Counted from the stretch's first letter, positions 11,344 to 24,628 are shown. The stretch: 64,000 nucleotides of DNA from Agelaius tricolor (GCA_023055355.1 JALJCS010000053.1:1-64000); one strand, 5' to 3'. Made by a program: numbers and translations. The notes: generated from the letters alone by a model not told the origin.

Positions 11344-14300
11344 GGTCAGAAACCAGTTTTCTTTTACTTTTTTATGTGGTGACTCAGCCTCAGCTGATAT
11401 AGCTGATACTGTGGTATGGTAATGTGTGTATTCTTTATTTCCATTTAGCCAAGACACAATTTATTCTGCTTAAAGCACATTCCTAACATAACTACCCCAT
11501 GATCCCTACAGCTTCTCAATGTCCTGAAATCTTTGCTTCTTGCCCCAGATCACAAGGGAGATAAACACTCTCAATAAATTCACTGTCACTCATAAACAAC
11601 TTCCTGCTCCAAAGCCATAACTTGCCCAACAGTTTTCATTTGGATCACAAACACACAAATAGTTCAGCAGCAGTCTATTAAATACCATGGTAATCTGCTG
11701 CTTTTAATTATCCTCCTCTGTGCCATAACAGCTGCAAAGCACAGGGTGAGGAGCCAAATGTAATTTAAATACAGATGTGGCAGTCATTTGCCAGGTGTTT
11801 ATTTTTGAGGTATAACTTGAATTCTTACCCTCTTAACTCATCTTTTGCTATAGAAAAAGTCACTAAAAGCACAAATACCTTTGTAGAGTCATGATTGTTA
11901 TTCTTTCAATTTTGGTAATGGGGGACAGATATTTTGCTTCCCCTCCAGGGCTAAATATTAATTAGGGACATTATTGCTACTATTTTGAACCAAGGCCACA
12001 CCACACATGACATGATCCAAATGCACCTGAAGTGCAGGGAAAAGTTTATGGTGCTGCTGGTTTTGATTGCCTGTGGGGTGCAGATTTAGCCCTTAGGGCA
12101 TCTACACAGCACATGCCTATATTGCACATTTGCACACAACTTTCCCCACAATTCACTGACATGAACAGTATTCAGCTTTGGATGTTTTTGGTTGTTTTTT
12201 GGGTTTTCTTTTGCTTTTTGGTTTTTTTTTTTGTTTTTTTTTTTTTTTTTTTTTAATTTTAAATATTTTTGTTTGTTTCTGTTATTGGATTTTAAAAATT
12301 TATCTGGGATTTCAAACTCCTCTTTTTAAAGCAAGTAAAAGCAATTTGTCAGGTTTGTTTGCACATTGCAATAATGTGCTTTCTTTCACCTGAACTTAGA
12401 ACTCCTTAAACACCTGGTGGTACAGTATTTAAAAAAAACCAAAATACCCCACCTGGGCCCCAACATCTATCCTTTAAAATGCACTGTGAAAAGAGGAAAT
12501 CTGTTAGCTTAGACCTCACAACAATGAAGAATAAGAGGCAAACAGGCTGTTGCATTTTGCTGATCTTTTCCTTTCGTGCTTAAAATAATAGATTTTTCAT
12601 GATGTTGGCAGACAATGGCCTTCTTATGAGCACATTGTTGAAATGGGGAGAGTGATCATTCATGGCAGGTATTAATAGGGCCCAACATATTATATGAAGA
12701 TTACTAACTAGCCAGATCCCAACATTCCTAAAATAATCTATATTGTAGTGCATGCATCTGCAAAATAAAGTAGTGGCTGGCTCTCTTTTTTTATTAAAAA
12801 GCCCTATTTTGCATACAAATGTAAAATTTCAATGCCATGAAATGCATTTCATTTCATTTGATCGTCCCAAAGAAATGAAAGGCTGACTTTTAGGGCCTTG
12901 TGAACACCAAAGAGAAGCTGCAGCCATGCATGGGCACCCAAAACTGGTGGAAGGAAATCAAAATGAGGCTTAGAGGATTGATAGCTGTGTTTTGTACAGC
13001 GTAAGATGGCTGCTGAGCGCTTCTAAAAAGATATTTCCTGTGAATGCAGCTATTTCCAAACAAAAGGAACTCCATGGCCTAAACCAGGTGACTCAGGCCC
13101 AGGGAATCCTTATTCCAGTCAAATGGGAACAAAACATTAACTCCTCCTTTTTGAGCCAAAATTGAGCTGGTCTTTATTTCCCTGCCTCTCCTCTTGGTCT
13201 TCCAGATGGGATGTGTCAGAATTTAAGTGTTGTTTGTTTGGTTTTTTTCTTTCAGGCCTGGAAAACATGAGGGCTTGGGCCTTCAGTTTGTTAAATTTTT
13301 GTATTGTGGCTCATCACGGCAACCCTGCATGCTGAGAAAGGAGCACGTTTGGCACCCAAAATGTGGCTCAGGGAACAGCCAGGAGGGACCTGTGCTCACA
13401 GCTGTCTCTGGAGAGCAAACAGCAGAAGGAGTTTGGCAGAAAATGAGGTCAAACCAGGATAAGAAAGGTCTGTGGTGTCACTCAGGAGCCGCAAGGCTTC
13501 CTAGCACTGCGCTCAAGAGATTTATGATTTCCAAAAGGGCAAAGCAAACCCTTTCCCACAATTTTCCATGGAGGAAATGACCAGCTTGGATTCTGGGAGT
13601 GGCAGACAAACTCCAGTGCTGCTGAATTTCACCAGTTTGAGGCAGAAGCAGATTTGGAATAATGTGAGAGTCATAGTCCCAGATAAAATGAGTCATTCCC
13701 GCTTGCCAGTGAGCTTTACTTTTCCTCCAAATTTCTATTTATTGACACTTTGAACCCCATATTGTGTCCATTTTTTTATTTTAAGCTGAAGATTTAACTT
13801 AGACAATGTAATTCTCAAGTTTAAAAATCAGAGGCACCATATATTCCATTTTCTTCCACAGGTCAAAGACACATAACAATCTGTCAGGTGATATGATAAA
13901 CATCAATTCCCATAGGCTTTCATACTGACAGTCAGGAATTCTGAATATTTTGGAAAAAAAGTCCATGTTTTGAACCTTAAGTCTAGTCTATTGCTTTAAA
14001 ATCTGAAGTTAATACTTAAAAAAAGCAAAGAAGAAAGGAAAAAAAAAGAAAAGAAAAAAGTAATGGTGTCTTCAACAGCTGCAGGACTAGGCATGTAATT
14101 CTAAAATATATTTATTTTGGAAGTGAAAATGAAAAAGATCAAATCAGAAACATCCTAATTTAACTATCAGCACTCTGTGACAGAGAAAATTTGGAAATCT
14201 TCTCTCTACATGCAAATACAGCAGAACTTTATAGATTTAATTACTGATTTAACTGTAATAGGATCTGCATGGGTTGTTCTCAAGGGATGAATGTTCTGAC

Positions 14301-17300
14301 CATCAGAGCCTTGTTTCTTTTTAACTGGGGGATTTAGCTCATGGGATCTTTCATATCTTTCTGCAGTGTTTCTGTCCCTGATGCTTTATTTTGTGAATGG
14401 CCACACTGTTAGGACAATTATGCCTTCTGAGGAAGTGGCATGACTTATTTATCTGAGTTATCTGAAGCTCTTTCACTCCTGCTCCTCAATGTCCACATGA
14501 AGTGATTTTTAGCCATGCTCACCATCCTGCAGTGGTAAAAACACTTTGTAAGTGTTTATTAATCAGGGATGAACGAGAAATAAACCAGCAATATTCCTTC
14601 TTGGGCTGCACTGGATTATGCACAACCTGCTCAGGTGTTTCTGTGCTGTGAGCTTCGGTTCAAACTTGATGATGGGCAAATATAACCAGGGTGAACCTGC
14701 ATCTGTCAGGTCAATTAACAGCAAACCTCAGCTCCTTGCTCTTGTGGGAGTCTGAAGAGAATTTCTGGCCTTTTTCTGTCCCATATTTAACCCTGGGCTT
14801 GCGTTTCACAGGCCTAGACAGACAAGTGCATGAAGTCGTCCCTCAGCCTCCTTTTCTTCAAGCTAGACAAACCTGAAGTCCACAGCTGCTCTTCATTCCA
14901 GCCCTTAAATGGAAAACACTAATTACAGCACATTAAGCTGGATCTAGTTGTGGGAAAAAAAAAAAAAAATTGCAGACATCATAATAAACTACAGCTTAGA
15001 AGACAAACTATGGAGACTAGGAAGGCAGAGCTGTAATTGAAATTATGTCTGGTGCGTAGCAACATTTTTGCAAGCTTCCAGCTCCAAGGAACATTTAATT
15101 ACTCTAGGATTATAGCTACTGCATGAAAAAGTGCTGAAACATTAAATTTCCTTGAGGTTTTTTATATATAACTTACCTGGAATCTTATCACAGGAGAGAA
15201 GCCTGGAAATGTACATCAAAATCCTTGTTTCTAGAAGGACCTGGAAATTGTCACACATAACGAAAACACAAGGAAAATCAAGGATTTGCAGCAGATGGCT
15301 GATTTTGTCTCCTTTGGGACTTGGTAAGTGCATTCATCTGAAAAATGAGATGACATAAATAATGAGCTGGCATAAATAATTAGGGCCAAAAAAAAAAAGC
15401 ACTAATAGAGTATACACAGACCTGCTCCAGAGAGACACTGAAGAACACTTTCAAAGGGAGTAATACCTTGATATTGCACTTTTTTGTTTGTTTCAGTTTC
15501 CTTCTTCAGACACTGTAAATCTAGAAGTATTTCTGGAAAGTAACAGGCATGACTTCTGTTTCATTCACAGGCTCAAGCACACAAAGCTCAATTTTTGGAC
15601 ATGAAAAAGCTCAGCCTAGAATCCCAAATCAACAGCACTAATTCAGAGAAGCCAAGAATTAGACAGCCTATGTCATTATTCTTCTATTTTGCATAGAGAC
15701 ATCTTTTGAAGATTCACAGTTGCTCCAACTGGGAAACACATTGGCATAAATTTGCCCCTATTTTGAGTAATCCCCCTCAGTCAAATGCAGGTTCATACAG
15801 GACTTTGCTGTATATTGAAAAAAAAAAGGAGAAAAAAGAAAAGAATCTGCTGTGCAGAAAATAATCATGTAGAAGATAAAAATCTCTCAGAAAGGGACTC
15901 CGTTAAGACTGTCCTTAATTTCAAGCTCTGTAAAAATGCAAAATTGCTGAATTCCAGATGCTTTTCACAAGTAGAGCAGAACAGCATGTGGGGTGCTGCC
16001 CAGCTGTTCTCGTTTATTGCACCTGGGCCATTGCTGCTCTCCTTGGGAGCAAACATCAAATATCCAGATCTAGTGCCTGCCAGTTGCTATTTGCCCTGCA
16101 CTTCTGCAGCCAAAGGCCACCTTCCTTCCTGTTCAAAACTTTACTCACTGGTGGAATTATGCAAGCACACTGTAATAAGAGATCTAATTATATTGTTCCT
16201 TTTTGGGTAGGGCTTCCCCTGTCTCCAGTCAGAGGTTTGGATTTTTTTTTTACAGGATATTTTGTTTGTTGTTTTTTTGCCAGTAGAGTCATAGGTCCTT
16301 TCTTAGAGTGCTCCTGAGTGCGTTTATACAATTCCAATGATTAATTAACAGTTTAATGAGGTGGAAAACTACTGTCATAGCTATGACATAACACTAAATG
16401 AGAACACATGAAGATTTTCTGCAAGTTTTACATGCTCCTTCCTTTGTTTCATTCCCATGGCTCCTTTCAGAAATCTTTGCAACCAGCAGATGGTTCAGGG
16501 GATGCACCTACCAAAGTCAGACCTGGTTTTGTTTAGATGATTATTTGGAAGGAGATCCTGATAAAACCACCCACGAGATCCAATTAGTCCAGCTGAAAGT
16601 CAGTCCAGCTGTCCTGTGGATTCAGAGCAGAATCCACACATATGTGGAACCAATACATTTGTCTGCCTGATGTTTTGACCAAGCAAATGTAATTTAAAAA
16701 CATTAATATTAGCTGGAGAATGAGAGCCCAGTGAAGTCTTGTCCAGAAAGAATTACTGTTTTGCCATGTCAAGGTATTATTTGTTTAATTTTAGATTACT
16801 CAGTGCTTTCCAGGTTGGGTTTTCTTTTTCCTTCACCAACAATTGAATCACTTTGAATCTGACTATCCCAGGAGTGTTTGTGCTTTGATGAACAATATTG
16901 TGTGCAGGAAGACCCTAGATGTAATGTGATCAGAAAAAAAGAAGAGAAATCTGCAAGCTCTGTTGAAAATATTTTTTGTTTAGCTGTAACATGAAATTAA
17001 CATAAAAATGAATGAAATCCATTTAATGAATTTGTTTGGACATGAAAATCATTTGAGCAGTGTGCACTCCATCAGCAATAATTTGGTTTAAAGAACTTTG
17101 CAGACTTGGTTTCTATGTTATGGAATAAATATTTATGCACTATTCTGCTAAGTTACAAAAGGAAAAGAAAATCTACCTTTTCATTGTAATAACCATCATG
17201 ATATTCAGAATAATGATGCAGCAGGGGACATAACAAACTTGTATTCTTCATACACATTCTGTATATTTTTCAGATTTTACTGCTGTATGAAACTATTAAA

Positions 17301-20112
17301 TGTTTAAATGGCCAGGACAGTTTTCCTTCCTTCTTTATGAATTCAGTAGTAACAGAGATAACAGGACAAGCACCTTTCCTTCCCTTATCACCCTTGTGTG
17401 ATAAGGTGGGCCTGTTGTTGCCTCTGATGGGGAGGGGGAAAGCCCAGAGGTAATTCTGACATGAGAGTACAGAACATATTTCTCTACTTAGTGTCTTACC
17501 TTCCAAGATAAGGGCCACTCTCCCACTGCAGTGCAGATTGGTAGGAGGTGATTAACTGCACTGGAAATTTCTTAAGATGGGTGGGAGTAAACAGAGAAGA
17601 AGAGAAGGATCTGTCCTGAATCCACATCAGCCACAATTAAATCCCCATTACTCTGCTTTGCAGAGGAAGGTCTTCCCTCTTGTGGAGAATCTAAAGGGCT
17701 TTTTGAGATATGCATCTATTTTTTGCCCCTTCAGGTCAATTATTTTTTGACTGTTCTTATTATTTTAAATTTTTTTTTAATCCTATTATGACTTTTTTTT
17801 TTTTTTTGCTTTGAGCTATGATAAGAAAGCCTCGTGTTTAATGCCATGCTCTTCCTGCTGGCTCTGCATTACCTGATCAACCCCTTTCCATATCCAGCTC
17901 CACTGCAATAAATGCTATAAAAGACAAACCATGAGATAAAACAGGGACAGGAAACCTGCTTTTCTGGTGACCACTGTGTCTTTCATCAGGTGTGCAGTCT
18001 GTTTGTCTAACCAGTATATGAACCAGTGAAGCTCTGGCTCAAAAAGATGTTACAAACACTGCTTTGGGCAGGGACTGTTTGGGTAGGAATGTGCTGAATG
18101 CACCCACTGGTCCAGCTCTACAGCTTGGATGGAAAAGGAAATTTCTAACTCAGTGTTTTCAAGCGTGAGGCAGCCCTGGGCACACCAAGCAGACCTTTAG
18201 GAGCCAGGAGATTTTATGGCTCTCCTCTCCAGGGTGACACCGCAGCTGGGAAAGGACTTTAAGAAAATCAGGTTTGGATTTGTGGCACTAAAGTTTGTGT
18301 CAGCTGTGGACCTGGAACACAGATGTTCACCACGAGCAGCCAGTCCAGGAAAAGCAAAGGTCTTGCTGAAGAACACAGACATGTGTGGACAGACCCGAGC
18401 TCCTGTGAGCCACGTGTTGGAGAGGTGCCACGTGTGGCTGTGTTGCCATGACTTTATTTTCAGCCTAACAAACCCAGCCTGTGAGCACAAGGTTTCTTAG
18501 GCCAAGCACAGCACCCTGTCAGCACAGGTCTCCCCCTTCCCTGTAACATTCAGCCTCCTCCAAGAACAAACCAAGCTGTGGGATCTGCTTGTGTCCAAAT
18601 GACTTCCCAGAAGCCACAGAGGAGCTGCTGGCACAGCGGAGATTTATTCTCATTCTTCAGACTAAGAAAGTGCCCTGCATAAGGCAAAATGGAAGGGAAA
18701 CAACTTCCTACTCTTAATCCCATGCCTTAGTCATTCTTTTAGCCTTTACAGCTGTAGTTTAAGTTTTCCTAAGCTGCACAGGGGCAGAGGAAAATACAGT
18801 TTCTGCAGATTCAAGTTTAAGCCTTTCTTTTTTTTTTTTTTTAAGAAAGTTAATCATGCACTTAGAAGCCAACAAAACCACTTTGTAACTTTATGTTAAA
18901 ACTATATTATGTTGAGGTGATCTTGGTACTCCAGGCAACACTTCAGCAAGATTTTCTGTCCATATTTAAGATCAGACAAGGGTGGGCAGTGTCAGGTGAG
19001 AACAGTGTTCAGCCACATCAAAAGGCTTCAGTCACAGTGAATTATTTTGTTCACCAAAATAATTGTGTCAGCTTTTGTCCTGTACCTCAGAAAACTTACT
19101 GTCATACCAGTTTGTTCTGTCAATAACCAGAGCACACGAGCTCAGGTGGGACTTCATCCATGTTATATTTCCAAGTACACATAACCTGTTTGTAACATGC
19201 ATTTGTCAGAGATCAAGGATTTATTAAGCATTTGTCTCATGGCATTTTCCCAGTTTAGCATCAGTACCCCATAATAATGATGTGCAAGCACACTTTTACA
19301 AGACTTTCATGGGACACCACAAATAATATAATGGAATGACTCAAGCAGGTGATGACAATTAGTTAAGTAATGCAAGAATATCTGCTGTAACTTGCACTTC
19401 AAGCAAGATATGAGGTGGAAAAGGCCAGTAGTACTAGGTCATCTCATGGGACAAGAATGTTTTTAATACACTAATTGGGAAGTGTTTCCTATAGATGTTA
19501 CACAAGCTTGTCTGAAGAGCATCTCCTTGCATAGCAAACTTTGCTGCCTTTGGAAGTTCTCACAGCTTTGCCTCCTGTTAAACCATCTTTGCTCGTGTGA
19601 TGTAATGGTCTCTTCTCAGGAATTAAATACATATTCTTTCCCTTAAGTAGGAAGATGAGTAACTTTCCATGAATCAAGCTGATGAGAACATTTCCCTCAG
19701 GGAAAGCATTGCCCATTTACCACAGGTTTATTTAAAAAAAAAAGAAAAAAAAAGAAACATGGGTTACATTTACCCATTGCAGTTCAACAGAAAGTTCTCC
19801 TTCTTCTAAGCTGGTACTGGCCTAAAATGTCAGCATGGACAGGAAGATGTGCTGGATTTAATCACAGCCTCATGAACTGTTTTTTTGCTGAAGATGTAAT
19901 TGTCAGTACATGCAGAAATCTTAGACAGACTTAGGTCAAGGATTTCTTATGAAGTCTAAAGAGGAGTACAACATTCTGTAACACTCACTCCCAGGGTTCA
20001 TTCCTAAAATATGTTACTTTTTACATTTTCATCTTTGCCACTCACCTGAGCACCACAGAGAGAAACCAGAATCCCCAAACCCATACATCTTGTCCCAAAA
20101 GATTAGAGCCAC
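11344..20112. other. Long non-coding stretch with scattered homopolymers
   Basis: About 8.8 kb with no gene I can support. It contains a T/G-rich tract at 12186-12258 (listed), a T run near 17793-17807 and A-rich patches near 14946 and 19733. Frames such as 13227-13580, 15785-16317 and 18216-18500 were read through and show no recognised domains. Confidence 0.5.
12186..12258. repeat. T-rich/T-G low-complexity tract
   Basis: TTTTTGG-like words pass into an almost pure T run of about 20 nt. The composition matches the larger T/G tracts at 49-51 kb. Confidence 0.85.
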
Positions 20113-20495
20113 TGTGACCGTGTTCACACGGGTTTTCAGATGAGGGAAGAGACGAGGATTTGACTTTATGTTTCAGAAGGCTTGATTTATTATTTTATGA
20201 TATATATTACATTATACTAAAAGAATAGAAGAAAAGGTTTCATCTCAGAAGGCCAGCTAAGCTAAGAATAGAAAGGAATGAATAACAAAGGTTTGTGGCT
20301 TGGACAGAGAGCCGAGCTAGCTAGGCTGTGATTGGCCATTAATTACAAATATTCAACATGAGCCAATCCCAGATGCACCTGTTGCATCCCACAGCAGCAG
20401 ATAATCATCATTTACATTTTGTTCTTGAAGCTTCTCAGCTTCTCAGGAGGAAAAAATCCTAAGGAAAGGATTTTTCATAAAAGATGTCTGCAACA
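20113..20495 (-). mobile_element. Solo endogenous-retrovirus LTR, minus strand
   Basis: The element has TG...CA ends and is flanked by the 7-bp direct repeat GAGCCAC at 20106-20112 and 20496-20502. Read on the minus strand it starts TGTTGCAGAC. It carries a CCAAT box (plus strand 20331-20335) and an AATAAA polyadenylation signal (plus strand 20186-20191), then ends GGTCACA. The 383-bp length fits an LTR. No internal retroviral genes adjoin it, so it is a solo LTR. It shares several blocks with the plus-strand LTR at 24214-24628 (the TCCTGnGAAGCTGAGAAGC word, GGCCAATCA, and the ATCATAAAATAATAAAT end), so the two belong to related subfamilies. The exact family name is not determined. Confidence 0.85.
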
Positions 20496-20575
20496 GAGCC
20501 ACTGTTTTTAAAACACTTACCTGCTATTTTCATGGACTTATTTTATTCTTAAAAAATATTTTCTCTCCTCTTCAG

Positions 20576-20677
20576 TCTGATGAAGCAAATGTGCTTGACC
20601 TGACCGCCAGTAACACCTCCCTGTGTGCTCCCTTAGTCCCTAAGAAAGGCAGCAGTGTGCTCAGGTGCTACCAACAG
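20576..20677 (+). other. Candidate 102-nt exon (phase 0), unidentified
   Basis: A pyrimidine-rich tract ending CTCCTCTTCAG (last base 20575) precedes a 102-nt stretch that ends CAACAG before GTGAGC (20678). This stretch is open in only one frame, giving 34 codons that begin SDEANVLDL and end LRCYQQ. The length divides by three with both boundaries in phase 0. The amino-acid mix is protein-like rather than low-complexity. I do not recognise the protein. Against it: no neighbouring exon is visible, the frame also runs on past the donor to a stop at about 20803, and it lies between two LTRs. It could be an exon of a gene with very long introns, a lncRNA exon, or chance. Confidence 0.25.
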
Positions 20678-20873
20678 GTGAGCGACCTCGTGAGACACAA
20701 AGGCAAAGATGACTCAGAAGTGGAGAAGGGAGCAGAAACCTGCGGGAACCACTGCTCCCACATGAGCACCTTGCAGCCAAAACCATCTGTGGGTCTGCTC
20801 TGAAGGTAAAGACCAGTCCTAAATCCGCTCCTTTTACACCCAAATTTCACACAGCCAAAAGTGCACTGTTCCC

Positions 20874-21217
20874 TGTAGAAGGGGCTAACAGCAGGTTTGT
20901 TAACTAAAGGAGCGAGAAGAAGCTGAGAAGTAAGAAGAAACGGATAAGGAGCTTTCTCTAAGGCTGTAACCAAGGAGACGGGGAGAAAAAAGATAAAAGA
21001 ACTTTGCAGCTGGATGAAGCATTTTTAAAAAATTAGTTAAGTCACTATAACTTCTCACCAATAGTATTATGCTGATTTATTGTAACCAATAGTAAAAATA
21101 GAAGAAGCATAAACAATTGGAAAGTGTATAAAAATCAGCCATGTTCAATAATAAAGTGTTGCCAACTGAGACTGCTTGTGGTCTCTGCTTTATGTTGTGA
21201 CCGCCTCGACAGCAGCA
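20874..21217 (+). mobile_element. Solo ERV LTR with 6-bp target duplication (ERVK-like)
   Basis: The ends are TG (20874) and CA (21217), and the exact direct repeat GTTCCC flanks the element at 20868-20873 and 21218-21223. Inside are two CCAAT boxes (21058 and 21086), a TATAAAAA box near 21127, an AATAAA signal at 21150-21155, and a CpG-containing U5-like tail. The order U3, R, U5 is therefore plus strand. The 344-bp length and 6-bp duplication are typical of beta-retrovirus-like (ERVK) LTRs; that class assignment is inference. No internal coding region is present. Confidence 0.9.
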
Positions 21218-21281
21218 GTTCCCTCGCTAGCGTAAGAAATGGAATTACGGTAGCTAAATTAACACAATTTGGTTGGTTTCC

Positions 21282-21640
21282 TCAAGATTTGGGTTTTCCA
21301 GAGCAGGCTCCATGCCCTGGGTGGGGACAGCCCCTGGCTGTGTGTGCCCTCGGTGGGTGCCCAGCAGCCAGGACCAGCTGCGTGCAGCCACGTGCCCTCC
21401 TCCAGCCACACAGGAGCTGCCAGCCCATGGCAACGGGGCACAAACAGGAGTGTTCTGGGTGGCTGTTTGCAGGCTGTGGCTGGCAGTTGCCATGGTGCCT
21501 GGAAGGCAGGTGAGAGAAGCCCTCCAAGGTGAGAGGGGGGCACTGCCAGCAGCAGCTGGCTGCTCCTACCCGCCTGGCATGCAGGGCTTCCCTTCCCACC
21601 CTCTGCCTGGAGAGCGGAGGAGGCTGGAGGTGTGAAATGC
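21282..21640. other. GC-rich islet between two LTRs
   Basis: Local composition changes abruptly from AT-rich LTR DNA to GC-rich sequence with many CAG, CTG, GGC and CCC words. Overlapping open frames exist on both strands, as expected for GC-rich DNA, and none has a recognisable domain. It has few CpGs, so it is not a classical CpG island. It may be a remnant of an older GC-rich repeat or a decayed exon or regulatory element. Confidence 0.45.
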
Positions 21641-21699
21641 AAAGCTGTGCTTCGTGTCAGGTACGTACAGGCAATGTGTGTATTTGTGGTTGTGATATG

Positions 21700-22467
21700 T
21701 GTGGAGACCAACAACAGGACAGTTGTGAATTATAATAATAACTGAAGAAAGTGAAGCATGGAAGAAAGCCTCTGAACCTATCTTTTGTTTGCAATTAACC
21801 TTAGTTAATTTAAGAGAATTAGAATTAAAGTGTTAAAGATGTTGCTTTTTGCTTGTAGTTAATCCTTAAAGAGCTCTGCAATAATAACCTTTTGAAGTAT
21901 AATTTTATAATATTGCTTGTATCCTTGAAACTATAGCTTTGGAATATATATAAAGGAAACATGCTTATCTCATGCCTTAATAAAGCAGAGAAAAACAGCT
22001 TGAAAAAAGAAGATGAACGTCACCTCAAAGATTTATGGTTTCGACCAAGGGAAGCTGGACATCACTGTTTTGAAATTTATAATCTCTGCAATTAAAAAGT
22101 AGACCCACATCTGGAGAGCTGGACCTCACTAGATGGGATTCATCTTTCTTCTTTCAGAAACCAGACCACCACCATCTGGGGATACTCCTTTCTGGGATAC
22201 ATCCTGAGAAAAACTAAATCACAATAGTGTATAGAATTGTGACGTAAAAATTAAGAAATAGAAACTACCGAGGAGTAAAAATTAGAATAGAAACTGCTGG
22301 GAAAGCTGATGAGTACCCCTATAAATACCAGTATCAACTATCAGTGTGCAGTGGGAGGGAAAACTTCCCCACTGTACCCAGTGCTGTATTGCTCATACTT
22401 TACCATATTAATTAATAAATTGATTGCTGCTTGAATATTGGCCTAGTCAAGCTTCTTATTCGTAACA
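21700..22467 (+). mobile_element. ERV LTR or composite of two LTR pieces, plus strand
   Basis: Two promoter/polyadenylation pairs are visible in order: a TATATAAA box near 21945 with AATAAA at 21979-21984, and a TATAAAT box at 22320-22326 with AATAAA at 22414-22419. The second pair is followed by a U5-like tail ending ...TTCGTAACA at 22467. The right end is sharp. The left end is uncertain, and I found no clean target duplication: the base pattern after the right end (GATGG) has only a partial match near 21705. It is either one long LTR with an internal decoy pair or two abutting LTRs. Confidence 0.6.
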
Positions 22468-23060
22468 GATGGACACACACAGGTGTGTGTTTGGCCACAT
22501 GGCAGCAGCAGTAGCCAAAGGAAGGTGGCATTCCTGTCGGCTTGCATTTTGGGTGCACTCTGCTGCCAGTTGAGGGACAATGGCAGCACTGTTCCTCCCA
22601 CGTGGTGGAAATCCTCCTGCACAGATAACAAACGCTGCTTTCCTCATATCTCCTGCCAGCGCTTCTGAGAAAGCCTTGGCATCCCACCTTGCTCAGGAAT
22701 ACAACATGGCCCCCACGTCAAAATTAGATGCCCTTGGAATGCTGCTTTTTACAAGTACGTGTTGAAAAAAGCCCCAGAGACAGCTTGTTTGCAAACCTTG
22801 GTTATTGCTTTGTTTTGGGTTTTAAGAACAGGACTGACACTGGAAGCCATCCTGTCCCAGCCTGCAAATAAATTCCTTTCAAAGTGAATAATCAGAATGT
22901 CTAAACCCACTAAATTTCCATGGTGATGCCCACCAAGGGGGTATGAGTCACCCATTGGTCTGATTTCAAAGTGACCCCTTTCAACACTACCCAAAAATCA
23001 CAAATCTGCCAAGGTACAGATTGTATTTCCCCTCTGAAGATCCTCTCACCACTTCTCTCT

Positions 23061-23091
<31 letters not shown>

Positions 23092-24213
23092 GGTGCAGTT
23101 CTCAGCCTAGATGGCCCTTGAGCATTTCTGAGAGAAGGAATGAGAGAATTTTGGATGCCTCTTTGAATTTTATGAATCAGCCTGGCAGTTAATGGGAAAA
23201 GCACTCTCCTGATTGAATTTCAATTCAGCAAGAGCATATCTCTAAACGTTTTTGTTTTTCTCAATTAAGACAAGAGCAAAACACTGCAGAAAAACCCATA
23301 CGATTTGCTTGACCTTAAACAAAATTATTCATGTTATATTTGGATTTTTAAAACTTTTGATCCACTTGCCCCTCTTTAAGATTGAGAGTATAAAAACAAA
23401 GACTTTCTAGGAAAGGAAATTTTCCCACAGAAAAGTGTCTCAAGTTTAATTTTATAGATTAAAGTGTTTTAAACTGCAAAAAAACATTGATCCAACCTTA
23501 AAAGCACATTTGGTGTTCTCAGCATTTGTCAGTGTGCATAGGAAAGAAATTAAATAGTATTTTTACCTCTGTATCCTCTGGATTACTGAAGAGCTCAAGA
23601 GGTAATGAGAACATTTTTCTGGCTGTGTTTTAGGGTCTAACCTGCAGCAATCTTCTACTGAGGTGCCAATGCTCTTGTCCCAACAACGTTCCATTTGAGT
23701 GAACTTATTCCAGGTTTACACCACCACACTTTGAAGAGTGTAAGGTGCTGGAAATCAATGTCTGCTTTGTGTTCCTGTGACAATGGTTTGCAGTTGCCAA
23801 AACTACAATCCTTTTCCACAATATAAATAAAAATTGGACATGCAGGGTTAAGATTAAATGTCATTCCGTTCCCTTTCAGCCCTTGTAAACAGCAGGCATT
23901 TGGAAGAAAAAGGAGGGATCAGGAATCTAGGAATCAGGAAAGGAGATAACATGTCCTTAGTAGGGGAAGAAATACAAAACCTGGATTTCCAGTGTGATAG
24001 AAAGCAGCCTTCTGAATCAACAGCGTCAAAAAGTCACTATGTTCCATAGAAGAAATGGGCATTGGACAGAAAATCTTTCCAGAACTTCAATTTTTCCTGT
24101 GAAATTGTGCCCCGAAAGCTCTCTGTTCGGACACTCTGACAAGGTGCTCTCCTAGGTCAGAGGAGCTTCCCAATCATCAGATTCTAATTTCCAGGTGCTG
24201 GCGAGGCCAGAGC
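22468..24213. other. Non-coding DNA between LTRs
   Basis: Single-copy sequence with one long poly(T) run (listed). No gene is recognisable. Confidence 0.5.
23063..23091. repeat. Poly(T) tract of 29 nt
   Basis: An uninterrupted T run preceded by CTTCTCTCTTC and followed by GGTGCAG. It may be the tail of a minus-strand retroposed sequence or a slippage product. No body was recognised. Confidence 0.9.
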
Positions 24214-24628
24214 TGTCACATTCATATTCTCTGAAAAACCCCTTCACCCAGGATTTTTCTCCTGGGAAGCTGAGAAGCCTCAGAGAAAAGGGAAACAATC
24301 ATCATCTCATTTGCTACTCCTCTGTTTTGCTCATCTGGAATGTGTTTGGAGATTGTTTACCAACAGGTGATTGTTCCATTGCATTCTGTTGTGAGTTGTT
24401 TTCACTCTTTGGCCAATCAGTGCCAAGCTGTGTCAAGACTCTGGAAAGAGTCACGAGTTTCCATTATTATCTTTTAGCATTCTGTAAGTATCCCTTCTGT
24501 ATTCATTAGTATAGTATGTTATTCTTTAATGTAATATAGTATCATAAAATAATAAATTAGCCCTCTGAGAACATGGAGTCAGATTCAACATTCCCCCCTT
24601 CATCTGGGGGAAACGCAAATACAACACA
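24214..24628 (+). mobile_element. Solo ERV LTR, plus strand
   Basis: A 415-bp element with TGT...ACA ends and an exact 5-bp target duplication, AGAGC, at 24209-24213 and 24629-24633. It has a CCAAT box at 24413-24417 and an AATAAA at 24551-24556 near the right end, as expected for U3 and R. Sequence blocks are shared with the minus-strand LTR at 20113-20495. No gag, pol or env sequence is adjacent, so this is a solo LTR. Confidence 0.88.

Noticed and set aside
13240..13580. Acceptor-like tract (TTTTTTTCTTTCAG) followed by a 117-codon frame
   Set aside because: The frame opens upstream of the acceptor, no good donor pairs with it, and the product has no recognisable domain.
20113..24628. Single provirus bounded by the two related LTRs
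   Set aside because: The LTRs are in opposite orientation, each has its own distinct target duplication, and no retroviral gag, pol or env sequence lies between.
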